Below the pieces are notes generated by a model. The model had not been told where the DNA came from, ran no database searches, and saw only the letters and a list, made by a program, of their open reading frames with translations. A program made the translations under genes and the position numbers. 34,123 nucleotides of DNA from Gp6-AA40 sp036274155. GTDB taxonomy: Bacteria > Acidobacteriota > Vicinamibacteria > Vicinamibacterales > UBA2999. This document shows, piece by piece, positions 1 to 7,932 of the stretch (position 1 is its first letter; every line of letters starts with the position of its first letter). The stretch spans positions 1-34,123 of the forward strand of contig DASUGH010000064.1 of assembly GCA_036274155.1 (NCBI GenBank). Direction: 5' to 3'.

Positions 1-141
1 GCACCCTCGACGGATCTTCCTGCCCAGGGGCAAGTCGACGTCCCTGTGGAGCGGGCCGACTCGGCAACGCCGGCCGGCAACGCGCCGCGCCTCATCGTGC
101 GCGGGTTCATCATGATGGGCGGGCTCGTCATCAAGTCCTAG
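1..141 (+). CDS. LiaF-like protein, C-terminal fragment (5' end outside window)
   Basis: This is the open 3' end of a gene that begins before the window; 46 codons remain before TAG at 139-141. The last residues, PRLIVRGFIMMGGLVIKS, closely resemble the C-terminus of the next gene (PRLVLKGFVLMGGVVVKT), so the two are tandem paralogues. That C-terminal pattern belongs to the LiaF/YvqF 'cell wall-active antibiotics response' family, in which a membrane N-terminus carries a beta-rich C-terminal domain. Only 4 bp separate this stop from the next start, so it is probably co-transcribed with the two-component system downstream. The N-terminal domain cannot be seen, so membrane anchoring is inferred only from the paralogue. 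Confidence 0.75.
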   Translation, partial: APSTDLPAQGQVDVPVERADSATPAGNAPRLIVRGFIMMGGLVIKS

Positions 142-145
142 GACC

Positions 146-925
146 ATGGACATGGAATCCAGACCACGACCGGCCATCACGCCGCAACTCGTCATCGGCG
201 TGTTCATCACGGCACTCGGGGTGATCCTCACGCTCCAGCGCACGAACCTGATCGAGCCCAGGCATCTCGAACTGTTCTGGCCGCTCGCCCTGATGGCGCT
301 CGGCACCGCGCTCATCCTTCGGCGTCAGGATTCCCGCGGCCGGTTCTGGGGCATCTTCTGGGCTTCTCTCGGCTGCTGGCTGCTGTTCAAGGCGCTGGGG
401 ATCATTCACGTCGGTATCGGCGATCTCATCGTGCCTCTCGTGCTGATCCTGATCGGCGGAACGCTCATTTCACGCACGGTCTACGGAGTGAAGACGCCTG
501 GAACACCGCAGGCGCCCCGGAAATGGGAGGCCGGCGGCGGCATTCCACCGATCCCCTCGACCGGCGCGGTCCAGAACGATCAGGGCCGGGTATCGCTCTT
601 CACGATCATGGGCGAGGCCAAACGCTCCAGCAACGACAAGCCGTTCCTCGGCGGCGAGATGACGGCATTCATGGGCGGCTGCGTCCTCGATCTCCGCCAG
701 GCCGAGATCCCTCCCGGCGGGACAGCGTCGCTGAACATCCTGGCGGTGATGGCCGGCCACGAGATCTGGGTACCGCAGGGATGGATCGTCGCATCCGACG
801 TGATACCGCTTCTCGGAGGCGTCGACGACAAGCGGTTGCCGCCTCTTGCTCAGGCGGGCTCCGACGCCCCGCGGCTCGTCCTCAAGGGATTCGTGTTGAT
901 GGGCGGAGTCGTCGTAAAAACTTAG
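146..925 (+). CDS. LiaF-like four-helix membrane protein
   Basis: This 259-residue protein has an N-terminal block of about four hydrophobic segments (roughly residues 12-110), followed by a linker and a C-terminal beta-rich domain (about 150-259). The C-terminal domain has the glycine-rich pattern of LiaF/YvqF proteins (GGEMTAFMGGCVLDLRQAE, then LNILAVMAGHEIWVPQGW). LiaF-type proteins sit in the cytoplasmic membrane and often modulate a neighbouring sensor kinase. Here the kinase gene starts 1 bp after the stop, which supports that role by context. ATG146 is used; a second in-frame ATG lies two codons later. It is a tandem paralogue of the truncated upstream gene. Family membership is clear, but the regulatory role is inferred. 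Confidence 0.8.
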   Translation: MDMESRPRPAITPQLVIGVFITALGVILTLQRTNLIEPRHLELFWPLALMALGTALILRRQDSRGRFWGIFWASLGCWLLFKALGIIHVGIGDLIVPLVLILIGGTLISRTVYGVKTPGTPQAPRKWEAGGGIPPIPSTGAVQNDQGRVSLFTIMGEAKRSSNDKPFLGGEMTAFMGGCVLDLRQAEIPPGGTASLNILAVMAGHEIWVPQGWIVASDVIPLLGGVDDKRLPPLAQAGSDAPRLVLKGFVLMGGVVVKT

Positions 926-926
926 T

Positions 927-1985
927 GTGCATCCGATACTCGGCGACCCGCGCCGGCTCGGCATCTACCTCCTGTTGTGGCTGCTGATCGGACTGCTGCT
1001 GACGATCGGTCTGCGCGGCGACACCGCGTGGACGACGGCGGCGGCGTTCTTTCTGCCGTTGTGCTTCCTGTACGCCTTCGTCTGCCTCTCGGCCTGGTAC
1101 ATCTGCCGCTTCTACCCGCTCGAGAAGGGCGCCCGGCTGATCAACGCCACCGTCGTCTACGTCGTCGCCGCCACCATTGCCAGCGGGAGCTGGGTGCTGG
1201 CCGGCGGGTTCTGGGCACTGGCCCTGGACAACTTTGCCGGCGGCTTCGCAGCGCGCCGGCTCTTCGACGGCCAGCAGCTGCTGCTCCTCGTCGTTGGCGC
1301 GCTGCTCTTCTTCCTGGCCGCGGCGGCGCACTATCTCCTCATCGCCTTTCAGGCGTCGCGCGAGGCGGAAAAGCGCGCCATCGAGCTCGACCTGCTCGCG
1401 AAAGAGGCAGAGCTCAAGGCGCTGCGGGCGCAGATCGATCCGCATTTCATCTTCAACAGTCTGCACTCCATCAGCGCCCTCACCGCGAGTGATCCCGCCG
1501 CGGCGCGCCGGATGTGCCTGCTCCTCGCCGATTTTCTCCGTGAGACGCTGCGTCTCGGCGCCAACAGCCGGATCACGCTCTCCGACGAGCTCGCCCTGGC
1601 CGACCGCTTCCTGGCCATCGAGCAGGTGCGGCTCGGTCCGCGGCTGCAGGTCGCGCGCGACACCGACCCCACGGCAAGCGACTGTCTCGTGCCACCGCTC
1701 CTGCTGCAGCCGCTCGTCGAGAACGCCGTCGTGCATGGCATCGCACAGCTGATCGACGGCGGCACCATCCGTCTGGCCGCGGCGCGCGACGGCGGGATGT
1801 TGACGATCACGCTCGAGAATCCCTGCGATCCCGATCGGGCGCGCACGCGCGGCGTCGGGCTCGGCCTCGATCTCCTTCGGAAGAGGCTGACCACCCAGTA
1901 CGGCGCCGCACACGCCGTCGTCGCCAACGAGCAGGAAGGACGATTTCTAGTACAAGTGCGAATGCCGGCGGTCACCGCCGCGTGA
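927..1985 (+). CDS. LytS/AlgZ-type sensor histidine kinase
   Basis: This 352-residue membrane histidine kinase starts at GTG927, one base after the preceding stop. Four hydrophobic segments (about residues 9-29, 34-62, 72-101, 115-141) form the membrane sensor part, with no large extracytoplasmic loop. A short coiled stretch leads to the His_kinase (PF06580-type) phosphoacceptor region with DPHFIFNSLHSI; the phosphorylatable residue is H173. The C-terminal ATPase domain shows an N-box (LLLQPLVENAVVHG) and a G-box (GVGLGLDLLRKRL). Kinases of this type phosphorylate LytTR response regulators, and one is encoded 7 bp downstream. The linked LiaF-like genes suggest envelope-stress sensing, but the signal is unknown. 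Confidence 0.93.
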   Translation: MHPILGDPRRLGIYLLLWLLIGLLLTIGLRGDTAWTTAAAFFLPLCFLYAFVCLSAWYICRFYPLEKGARLINATVVYVVAATIASGSWVLAGGFWALALDNFAGGFAARRLFDGQQLLLLVVGALLFFLAAAAHYLLIAFQASREAEKRAIELDLLAKEAELKALRAQIDPHFIFNSLHSISALTASDPAAARRMCLLLADFLRETLRLGANSRITLSDELALADRFLAIEQVRLGPRLQVARDTDPTASDCLVPPLLLQPLVENAVVHGIAQLIDGGTIRLAAARDGGMLTITLENPCDPDRARTRGVGLGLDLLRKRLTTQYGAAHAVVANEQEGRFLVQVRMPAVTAA

Positions 1986-1992
1986 GCTGCTC

Positions 1993-2745
1993 ATGACCGA
2001 TCCAGCCAGCACGATTCGCCTGGTCATCGTCGACGACGAACCGCTTGCTCGCGGCATCCTGCGCGAGCTGCTGGCGCCGCATGCCGACCTGCAGATTGTC
2101 GCCGAGTGCGGAAACGGTTTCGAAGCGGTCAAGTCGGTCACCGATTTGAAACCCGATCTCCTGCTGCTCGACATTCAGATGCCGAAGCTCGATGGATTCG
2201 ACGTTCTCGATCTGATCGGGACCCAGGTTCCCGTCATCTTCATCACGGCGTACGACGAATACGCGATCAAGGCATTCGAGGTTCATGCGGTCGACTATCT
2301 TCTTAAGCCGTTCAGCGCCGAGCGACTGGAAGAAGCGCTCGTCCGTGCGCGTCAGCGCATCGGAACGAAGGAGCGGCCCCCGGTACGGGAGATCGTCTCT
2401 GCCGCACGGCCGGATCGGACGCCACTGCAGCGCATCCTGATCCGCGACAAGGCTGATGTGCACGTCATTCCCGTGGGCCGGATCGACTACGTGGAATCGC
2501 AGGACGACTACGTCGCCGTCAAGTCCGCAGGCAAGACGTATCTGAAGGAGCAGACGCTCGCCGAGCTGGAGACGCTGCTCGATCCTGGTGCGTTCGTGCG
2601 CATCCATCGACGGTACATCCTGAACCTGTCGCGGCTGGCGCGAATCGAGCTCGCTGTGACCGACAGCCGCATCGCCATCCTGAGCGACGGCACCCAGCTG
2701 CCGGTCAGCCGGTCCGGCTACGCGCGGTTACGCGAGCTCCTCTGA
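1993..2745 (+). CDS. LytTR-family response regulator
   Basis: This 250-residue two-domain regulator has a receiver domain at about residues 8-122, with the acidic pair D14/D15, phosphoacceptor D60 (LLLLDIQMPKLDGFD) and conserved K105 (DYLLKPF). The LytTR DNA-binding domain at about 145-250 contains YVESQDDYVAVKS and RIHRRYILNLSRL. LytTR proteins bind direct repeats upstream of target promoters, often of cell-envelope genes. It is the obvious partner of the kinase encoded 7 bp upstream and the last gene of the operon. The next gene is convergent, ending 17 bp away, with no clear hairpin terminator between them. Confidence 0.95.
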   Translation: MTDPASTIRLVIVDDEPLARGILRELLAPHADLQIVAECGNGFEAVKSVTDLKPDLLLLDIQMPKLDGFDVLDLIGTQVPVIFITAYDEYAIKAFEVHAVDYLLKPFSAERLEEALVRARQRIGTKERPPVREIVSAARPDRTPLQRILIRDKADVHVIPVGRIDYVESQDDYVAVKSAGKTYLKEQTLAELETLLDPGAFVRIHRRYILNLSRLARIELAVTDSRIAILSDGTQLPVSRSGYARLRELL

Positions 2746-2762
2746 ATCGACACGTTGGGCCT

Positions 2763-4547
2763 TCAGCGCTTCGTTGCGCGAGTCTCGGCAGGCGGATCGA
2801 TCTTCGCCCAGAGCCGCTGCGCCCGGGTCGAGTCACCGCGTCCTTCATAGAGATAGGCGAGACGGATCCGCGCGAGCAGGCTGCCGGGGTCGGCCGCCAC
2901 CTCCCCTTCGCCGGTCTCGATCAACCGGGTCGATTCACCTGTCCTCGAGGCGAGCTCGCCGAACTTGCGGCCGGCCCACCAGTCGCGGAAGAACGCATCG
3001 TTGCGCGGGCCAGCCAGCTCGTGGCACCCGGAGCAGGTCTGGTAGCGGCTACCGAACCGGACGAACTCGCCGTACCATTTCAGCGCCTCGCGGTCACGGC
3101 CGGCCCCCTCGTTCGCACGCGCGAGGGCCCGGAACGTATGCCTCGATGTGTGGTCTGTCATCGTCGGGGCGGGCATCAGCGCGAGTTCCGCGAGCGCGCG
3201 TTCGCCTTCCTGCGTCGCCTGGTCGTTCAGCCCCATGTCGCGTAACAGGCTGGCCAGCTGCGCCCGGGCAAAGACCGGCTCGTGTACCAGCCGTCCACCG
3301 GTGGCCGCGTCGGTCAGCGACGTGCGGATGTCGGTGACGAAGTCGGTGAGGAGCAGCTGGCGGCACAGCATCCGCACGCGCTCGTCGGTCGTCGACTCCA
3401 TGACGCGACGCACGATCGGCTCGACATAGCGCCCCTGGTCACGCAGCAGCGTGAACGCGCGCTCGCGAACAGCTGAATCGGGGGACGCCAGGCTGGAGAT
3501 GGCGGTCTCCGCCGCGCGTTCACGGTCCGGGGTCAGCAGCTCGATGCGTCCCACCATGACGCGCACGAGCTCGTCGGGCTGCGGCGTGATCTTCATCGGG
3601 ATGAAGCGGTCGGTCCAGGCCTGCGGCAGGACGAACAGCGCCCGAACACCTTCGGAGGTGAAATAACTGGCGCGCCAGGTATTCACCATCGCGCGCGCCT
3701 CTTTCGGGTACAGCCCACTCTCGACGAGACGCCCGGCCAGATCGCCGGAGACCGTCGCGGAGAAGTCATCGACCGGCACGGCATGGTCCATTGCGGGCAT
3801 CACGTGATCGAGACGCTGCCCGCATTTCAGCTCGGGCAAGTACCGATAGGCGCCCTTGCCGCCTTCGACGCGCAGGACGTAGATGTGCTTCAGACCCTCG
3901 GGCAGCGCGGATCCGCATCCGATTCGTCCGCCGTCGGCGGCGCTCAGGTCGAGCGGCAACGGCGCCTCGCCAAGGCCGCGATAGAAGATGAATCGCTCCC
4001 ATTCCGTGCGGCTGCCGCCACGGGTCGTGTCGTCGGCGCTGACGAAGGCTGCGTCCACGTCGCGCGCGTAATTCCAGAGCGCGTCCGCTGCCGTAGTCGG
4101 CAGCTGTGGCTGCCTGCCGAGCGAAGGCGCCACCTGCACCGTCCAGCGGATGCGGCCGTCGCGGGCGCGCGGCAACGAACCGATCTGGACGAGCGAGGGT
4201 CCAACGAACTCAGCCTGCGGGTACCACTGCGTCCACATGCCAGAGGGGAATCCGACCTCGACCTGAACCTGACCGGGCTCATCGGCGTAGAAGTAGATCA
4301 CCGGCGTTTCGCCCTTGATATTGGAGGATCGAAGCCTGAGCTCGTCGCGGCTTCTCGCATGGACGAAATCGGGCAACGCGTGCTCCTCGTGATACATCCC
4401 ATCCAACGTCACACCGTTGGCACCATTCATGGCCAGGAAGGTCCCCCACTCGTGGACCACCAGACGGTCGCGCGACGCGTTGACGCCGACGGCCAGCGTT
4501 CCGGCAGCAACCGTCGCCAGGCACCCGGCGACCAGCATCCTCTTCAT
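2763..4547 (-). CDS. Uncharacterised secreted protein with HEWGTF and CxxCH motifs
   Basis: This 594-residue protein starts at ATG4547 behind a good Shine-Dalgarno (GGGAGGG). An N-terminal signal peptide (about residues 1-24) is followed by VVHEWGTF, which I recognise as the opening of an uncharacterised family of secreted proteins in Planctomycetes and Acidobacteria. The middle (about 350-400) looks alpha-helical, like HEAT or armadillo repeats. The C-terminal third has TPR-like helices (about 430-500 and 555-585). One CSGCH motif (C505, C508, H509) could attach a c-type haem; no distal ligand is obvious. The gene is monocistronic and convergent with the regulator operon. Function is unknown; a periplasmic redox or scaffold role is only a guess. 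Confidence 0.72.
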   Translation of the reverse strand: MKRMLVAGCLATVAAGTLAVGVNASRDRLVVHEWGTFLAMNGANGVTLDGMYHEEHALPDFVHARSRDELRLRSSNIKGETPVIYFYADEPGQVQVEVGFPSGMWTQWYPQAEFVGPSLVQIGSLPRARDGRIRWTVQVAPSLGRQPQLPTTAADALWNYARDVDAAFVSADDTTRGGSRTEWERFIFYRGLGEAPLPLDLSAADGGRIGCGSALPEGLKHIYVLRVEGGKGAYRYLPELKCGQRLDHVMPAMDHAVPVDDFSATVSGDLAGRLVESGLYPKEARAMVNTWRASYFTSEGVRALFVLPQAWTDRFIPMKITPQPDELVRVMVGRIELLTPDRERAAETAISSLASPDSAVRERAFTLLRDQGRYVEPIVRRVMESTTDERVRMLCRQLLLTDFVTDIRTSLTDAATGGRLVHEPVFARAQLASLLRDMGLNDQATQEGERALAELALMPAPTMTDHTSRHTFRALARANEGAGRDREALKWYGEFVRFGSRYQTCSGCHELAGPRNDAFFRDWWAGRKFGELASRTGESTRLIETGEGEVAADPGSLLARIRLAYLYEGRGDSTRAQRLWAKIDPPAETRATKR

Positions 4548-4692
4548 TGCACCCTCCCTGACGGTCGAAACGGCTGGAAAAGCCGTTCGCGGTCATTGGA
4601 CGCAGGAAGCACGCGGCTTCTTCCCCGGCAATCCCCTCTTTCGCAACGCCGGCCTTCAGGTCAGCATGGAGGCTGGTGTGAAAACCCGCCTC

Positions 4693-4698
4693 TACAAT
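4693..4698 (+). promoter_or_regulatory. -10-like hexamer before the PH-domain operon
   Basis: TACAAT matches the sigma-70 -10 consensus at five of six positions. It lies 7 nt before ATG4706, and no Shine-Dalgarno precedes that codon, so transcription probably starts at or next to the start codon (leaderless mRNA). No convincing -35 was found. Confidence 0.4.
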
Positions 4699-4705
4699 GG
4701 CCCTG

Positions 4706-5248
4706 ATGGACGACCTCGAGATCGCCACGGACGCGAAGGAGCAGGCAGGCTCGATTGCCGACGGCGTCGAGCGCCGGCTCGATCCGCGTGTCATGGCGCT
4801 GGCGCGAACGAGCGGCTGGATCTTCAACGCCGTGGTGATGACCGGTGGCTTTGTGGCGCTGGTGATTTCGTGGCTCGTGGCCGGACCGACAGTGGCCGGG
4901 CTCGTGTGGCGGGCTCTCGTCTGGCTGATCCTGGCGTCCGCGCTCACGTGGCTCGCGGAACGCTGGCCGCAGATTGACTATCGCCACACGTTCTACCGTG
5001 TCGACGATCTGGGCATCGAGATCCGGCGGGGCGTGTTCTGGCGCGCCGTCGTCAACATCCCCAGATCGCGCGTCCAGCACACCGATGTCTCTCAGGGCCC
5101 GCTCGAGCGGCGGTTCGGTCTCGGCACGCTCGTGGTGTTCACGGCGGGCACCGACCATGCAAAGGTGAGCCTCCAGGGCCTGGAATACGACCTCGCCCTC
5201 CGCATTCGACAGCATCTGCTGCCGTCCGGATCGAACGATGCCGTCTGA
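4706..5248 (+). CDS. Bacterial PH-domain membrane protein, YdbS-like
   Basis: This protein of about 180 residues has two adjacent hydrophobic segments (about residues 35-80) followed by a bPH2 (PF03703-type) domain. The domain shows the usual core: YRVDDLGIEIRRGVFWR, then VVNIPRSRVQHTDVSQGPLE, then a VVFTAG strand. YdbS/YdbT proteins are membrane proteins normally encoded in pairs, with no firmly established biochemical role. The gene overlaps the following ydbT-like gene by 11 bp, so the two are translationally coupled. I prefer ATG4706 because a -10-like hexamer overlaps the alternative ATG at 4697, which would add three residues. Confidence 0.82.
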   Translation: MDDLEIATDAKEQAGSIADGVERRLDPRVMALARTSGWIFNAVVMTGGFVALVISWLVAGPTVAGLVWRALVWLILASALTWLAERWPQIDYRHTFYRVDDLGIEIRRGVFWRAVVNIPRSRVQHTDVSQGPLERRFGLGTLVVFTAGTDHAKVSLQGLEYDLALRIRQHLLPSGSNDAV

Positions 5249-6767
5249 ACAACGACTGCATCCAGCCTCGATCCTCTTTTCGTTCGGCAGCGTCTTGAAG
5301 CGCTTCGCGCTCCCGGGGCTGCTGGTACTGGTCGCCGGCCGGAGGTCCGAGACAGGGGCCGACGTCTGGATGATGCTGCTGCTCATCCCGGCCGTCCTGC
5401 TGGCAATCACGCGCTACCTGACGTTCCGCATCCGCTACGAGCCACACGAGCTCATCATTCGCAGCGGGCTCGTGTTCCGCAACGAGCGCCACATCCCGTA
5501 CGCACGCATTCAGAATCTCGAGGCAATCCGTCACGTCGTGCATCGACTGCTCGGCGTGGTGGAAGTGCGCGTGGAGAACGCCGCCGGCAAGGATCCCGAG
5601 GCCACCATCAGCGTCCTGCCGGAGGCCGCGTTCGGGGAGATGCGGCGGCGCGTGTTCGAGGGACGCGCGGATGCGCCACCCGTGCAATCCGAAGCGAGCG
5701 CTGCCGACGCGGCACGGCCGCATCCGGGTGAGGCCGAAGTGCCGCTGCTGCGGCTGCGGCTGCGCGATCTGCTGCTCTGCGGGTTCATCGAGAATCGCGG
5801 GTTCGTCCTCATCGGGGCTGTCTACGGCTTTCTCTGGCAGCTCGGACCCATAGCCCGCTTCTGGAGCGGGCTGCTCCAGGTCGAATCCACCGGCTCCGGT
5901 CTCGTGCGCGACACGCTGCGCTCGATCGCGAGAGGTGACTCGCAGTCGGCGGGAAAAGCGGCTGTGGTCGCGGCCGGTGTGCTCGGGCTGCTCGTGCTGG
6001 TTCGCATCGTGTCGATGTGCTGGGCGGCCATGCGTCTCTACGATTTCCGTCTCACACGCGTTGGCGAAGACTTGCGCCTCGAATTCGGGCTCTTCACACG
6101 CGTGACGACCACCACGCCCAGACAGCGCATCCAGACGCTGACGATCAGGGAAACACCACTGCACCGGCTGTTTCACCGGGTGTCGGTTCGAGTGGAAACC
6201 GCGGGTGGCTCGCCGGCCGTCGACCGCAGCCAGGGAATCGAGCGCGACTGGATCGCGCCGGTCATCCGGTCCGACGATCTGCCGGTCTTCCTGCGCAGCG
6301 TTGTTCCCGAGCTCGACCTGCAGACGATCCCCTGGCAGCAGGTGCACGCTCGTGCCTTCTCACGAGCAGTCAAGCCGCACGTGGTCATCGCGATCGTCGC
6401 CACGACCGTGTTCATGTCGTTCCTTGGATGGCGCGCGATCGCGCTGCTTCCCTTCGCACTCGTGTGGGCCGTGCTGGCTGCCCGCAGAGGCGTCAAGAGC
6501 CTCGGCTGGTCAGTGACCGATGACGTCGTCGCCTTCCGGAGAGGATGGCTGTGGCGCGTGATCACGGCCGCGCGCACCAGCAAGATCCAGGCGGTCGCCT
6601 TGCGCGAATCGCCGTTCGATCGGCGAACCGCGATGGCGCGGCTGCGCGTCGATACGGCCGGTGCCGGTCAGTATCGAATCGACGTTCCGTATGTTCCGGC
6701 CGCCAGCGCGCTTGCGGCTTACCGTAGCGTCTCGCGACGAGCGGCGACGCTGGACTTTCAGTGGTGA
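5238..6767 (+). CDS. Bacterial PH-domain membrane protein, YdbT-like
   Basis: This 509-residue partner of the preceding protein has repeated units of paired hydrophobic helices followed by bPH2 domains. The first domain contains YEPHELIIRSGLVFRNERHI then PYARIQNLEAI (about residues 70-140). The second contains TRVTTTTPRQRIQTLTIRE (about 275-330). A third, more degenerate unit at the C-terminus contains TAARTSKIQAVALRESPFDR (about 410-490). Hydrophobic pairs precede each domain. The start ATG5238 lies inside the upstream gene. This architecture is typical of YdbT. The biological role is not established; membrane-lipid or envelope interaction is usually presumed. Confidence 0.85.
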   Translation: MPSEQRLHPASILFSFGSVLKRFALPGLLVLVAGRRSETGADVWMMLLLIPAVLLAITRYLTFRIRYEPHELIIRSGLVFRNERHIPYARIQNLEAIRHVVHRLLGVVEVRVENAAGKDPEATISVLPEAAFGEMRRRVFEGRADAPPVQSEASAADAARPHPGEAEVPLLRLRLRDLLLCGFIENRGFVLIGAVYGFLWQLGPIARFWSGLLQVESTGSGLVRDTLRSIARGDSQSAGKAAVVAAGVLGLLVLVRIVSMCWAAMRLYDFRLTRVGEDLRLEFGLFTRVTTTTPRQRIQTLTIRETPLHRLFHRVSVRVETAGGSPAVDRSQGIERDWIAPVIRSDDLPVFLRSVVPELDLQTIPWQQVHARAFSRAVKPHVVIAIVATTVFMSFLGWRAIALLPFALVWAVLAARRGVKSLGWSVTDDVVAFRRGWLWRVITAARTSKIQAVALRESPFDRRTAMARLRVDTAGAGQYRIDVPYVPAASALAAYRSVSRRAATLDFQW

Positions 6768-6797
6768 CAGAGCCCGGCGAGGCCGCAGGATTCCAGA

Positions 6798-6850
6798 TTG
6801 AGCCAGTTTTTGTAGAGCGTGATACTATGGTCATGAGACCATGGTTACCA
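6798..6850 (+). promoter_or_regulatory. Putative promoter and autoregulatory operator of the TA module
   Basis: TTGAGC (6798-6803) and GATACT (6821-6826) are spaced by 17 bp, a plausible -35/-10 pair. A perfect inverted repeat follows: ATGGTC (6827-6832), spacer ATGA, GACCAT (6837-6842). A second small inverted repeat, TGGT-T-ACCA (6842-6850), overlaps it and covers the antitoxin start codon. Phd/YefM antitoxins repress their own operons by binding palindromes near the start site, so this is a natural operator candidate. Motifs are seen directly; binding is inferred. Confidence 0.5.
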
Positions 6851-7158
6851 GGAAACCTCGTCACTCGATTGCCCGCGAACGCACCGAAGGCGCGTACGCG
6901 GCGCCCGTTCCTGAAGCGCCCGGCTTCAGTCGTGAAATCTCCGCCGGCCAGTTCAAGGCCCGCTGTCTGGCAATCATGGACGAGGTCCGCGAACGGGGCG
7001 GCGAGTACATCATCACCAAACGCGGCGTGCCGGTCGCCAGGCTCGTGCCGGTCCGACGCGAACAGCGGACGCTTCTCGGCAGCATGCGCGGCACCGTCAA
7101 GGTGCTCGGCGACATCATCGGCCCGCTCGACGAGCCGTGGGAGGCTCTCGAAGACTAG
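6841..7158 (+). CDS. Type II antitoxin, Phd/YefM (VapB-like) family
   Basis: This 105-residue protein has a short variable N-terminus and then the Phd/YefM DNA-binding fold. The core shows FSREISAGQFKARCLAIMDE followed by GEYIITKRGVPVARLVPV (about residues 28-78). The acidic C-terminal tail (about 85-105, ending EPWEALED) is the part that usually wraps and neutralises the toxin. The gene precedes a PIN-domain toxin, the classic order. No Shine-Dalgarno is visible before ATG6841, which sits inside an operator-like palindrome, so the transcript may have a very short leader. The pairing with PIN toxins is common, and the assignment is firm at family level. Confidence 0.9.
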   Translation: MVTRKPRHSIARERTEGAYAAPVPEAPGFSREISAGQFKARCLAIMDEVRERGGEYIITKRGVPVARLVPVRREQRTLLGSMRGTVKVLGDIIGPLDEPWEALED

Positions 7159-7184
7159 CGAGGCGGCCCCTCAGACCGCCTCGC
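7158..7184. repeat. Hairpin between antitoxin and toxin genes
   Basis: A perfect 9-bp inverted repeat (GCGAGGCGG / CCGCCTCGC) encloses a 9-nt loop and begins on the last base of the antitoxin stop codon. No T-run follows, so it is not a canonical intrinsic terminator. It may attenuate toxin expression relative to antitoxin, or protect the antitoxin mRNA. Its GAGGCGG core resembles the hairpin repeats at 7933-7954 and 26524-26545. Confidence 0.5.
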
Positions 7185-7285
7185 GAGTCAACAGCGTCTA
7201 GTTGGCCCCGCGCTGCGGGGCGAGCCGTCTCGACCGGGGAGAACTTGACTCAGAATCACGCATTCGAGGCGGTCAAGACGAATAG

Positions 7286-7723
7286 ATGAGCGCTGACCGG
7301 ACGCATGCCCTGCTGCTCGATACGCACATCTGGATTTGGTACGTGGAAGGCGAGACGGGGCAGTTCTCGCGACGCATCGAGCAACCGATCGAGGCGGCGG
7401 TTCAGCGCGGCGATGTCGTCGTCTCGGCGATCTCAGTGTGGGAGGTCGCTCTTCTCGAAGCCACCCGGCGCATCGATCTCTCCGTCGACGTCCGTGCGTG
7501 GGTCGCTCGGGCATTGACATTTCCAGGCGTCAAGCTGAGAGGGCTGGCGCCATCAATCGCTATCGAGAGCACGCGCCTGCCAGGTGAGCTGCATCGTGAT
7601 CCGGCGGACCGCATCCTGATCGCGACCGCGCGCCTGCTCGGTGCGAAACTCGTGACGAGAGACGAGCGCATTCTGGATTACGCGAAGCAGGGACACGTCA
7701 GGGTGTTGGACGCAACACCCTGA
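7286..7723 (+). CDS. Type II toxin, PIN-domain ribonuclease (VapC-like)
   Basis: This 145-residue protein is a single PIN domain. The acidic residues expected to hold the catalytic metal are present: D12 (LLLDTHIWIW), E53 (VSAISVWEVALL), D108 in the HRDPADRILIATA motif, and D126 (LVTRDERILDY). Family members cleave specific RNAs, often tRNA or rRNA, when released from the antitoxin. The start lies 127 bp after the antitoxin stop, an unusually long gap for a toxin-antitoxin pair, and the gap holds a hairpin. The last codons form part of a strong terminator-like hairpin. Family assignment is firm; the RNA target is unknown. Confidence 0.9.
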   Translation: MSADRTHALLLDTHIWIWYVEGETGQFSRRIEQPIEAAVQRGDVVVSAISVWEVALLEATRRIDLSVDVRAWVARALTFPGVKLRGLAPSIAIESTRLPGELHRDPADRILIATARLLGAKLVTRDERILDYAKQGHVRVLDATP

Positions 7724-7725
7724 CG
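7696..7725. terminator. Strong hairpin overlapping the toxin stop codon
   Basis: CGTCAGGGTGTTG (7696-7708) and its exact complement CAACACCCTGACG (7713-7725) enclose a GACG loop: a perfect 13-bp stem containing the toxin's last codons and stop. A moderately T-rich stretch follows (CTATTCATCGTTT). The neighbouring gene is convergent, so this could act as a bidirectional terminator. Structure is seen directly; function is inferred. Confidence 0.7.
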
Positions 7726-7731
7726 CGCTAT

Positions 7732-7893
7732 TCATCGTTTCGCGTTTGGGCCCGGTCGGCCGCCGAGCACGAACAGCGCCAGGCCAACAGCGGCGAGCAC
7801 GATCTTCCACGCCGCAATACCGAACACCGAGGCATCGGAGAGCACGAGCGCCAGGCACAGAGCGGCGAAGATGCCGAGAATGGCGTTCCGCAT
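7732..7893 (-). CDS. Small two-helix membrane protein, hypothetical
   Basis: This 53-residue protein (MRNAILGIFAALCLALVLS...) consists mainly of two hydrophobic helices (about residues 4-22 and 28-46) and a basic tail ending GPNAKR. The same frame stays open upstream to 7965, but that extension crosses a mobile hairpin repeat, so ATG7893 is preferred (GTG7899 is also possible). It lies between the toxin gene (convergent) and glcF (same strand, upstream). I do not recognise a family. The hydrophobic pattern makes it a plausible real gene rather than chance. Confidence 0.5.
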   Translation of the reverse strand: MRNAILGIFAALCLALVLSDASVFGIAAWKIVLAAVGLALFVLGGRPGPNAKR

Positions 7894-7932
7894 CGTCACG
7901 TCATTCTCGCGCAACCCACACTTCTGAAGTAG

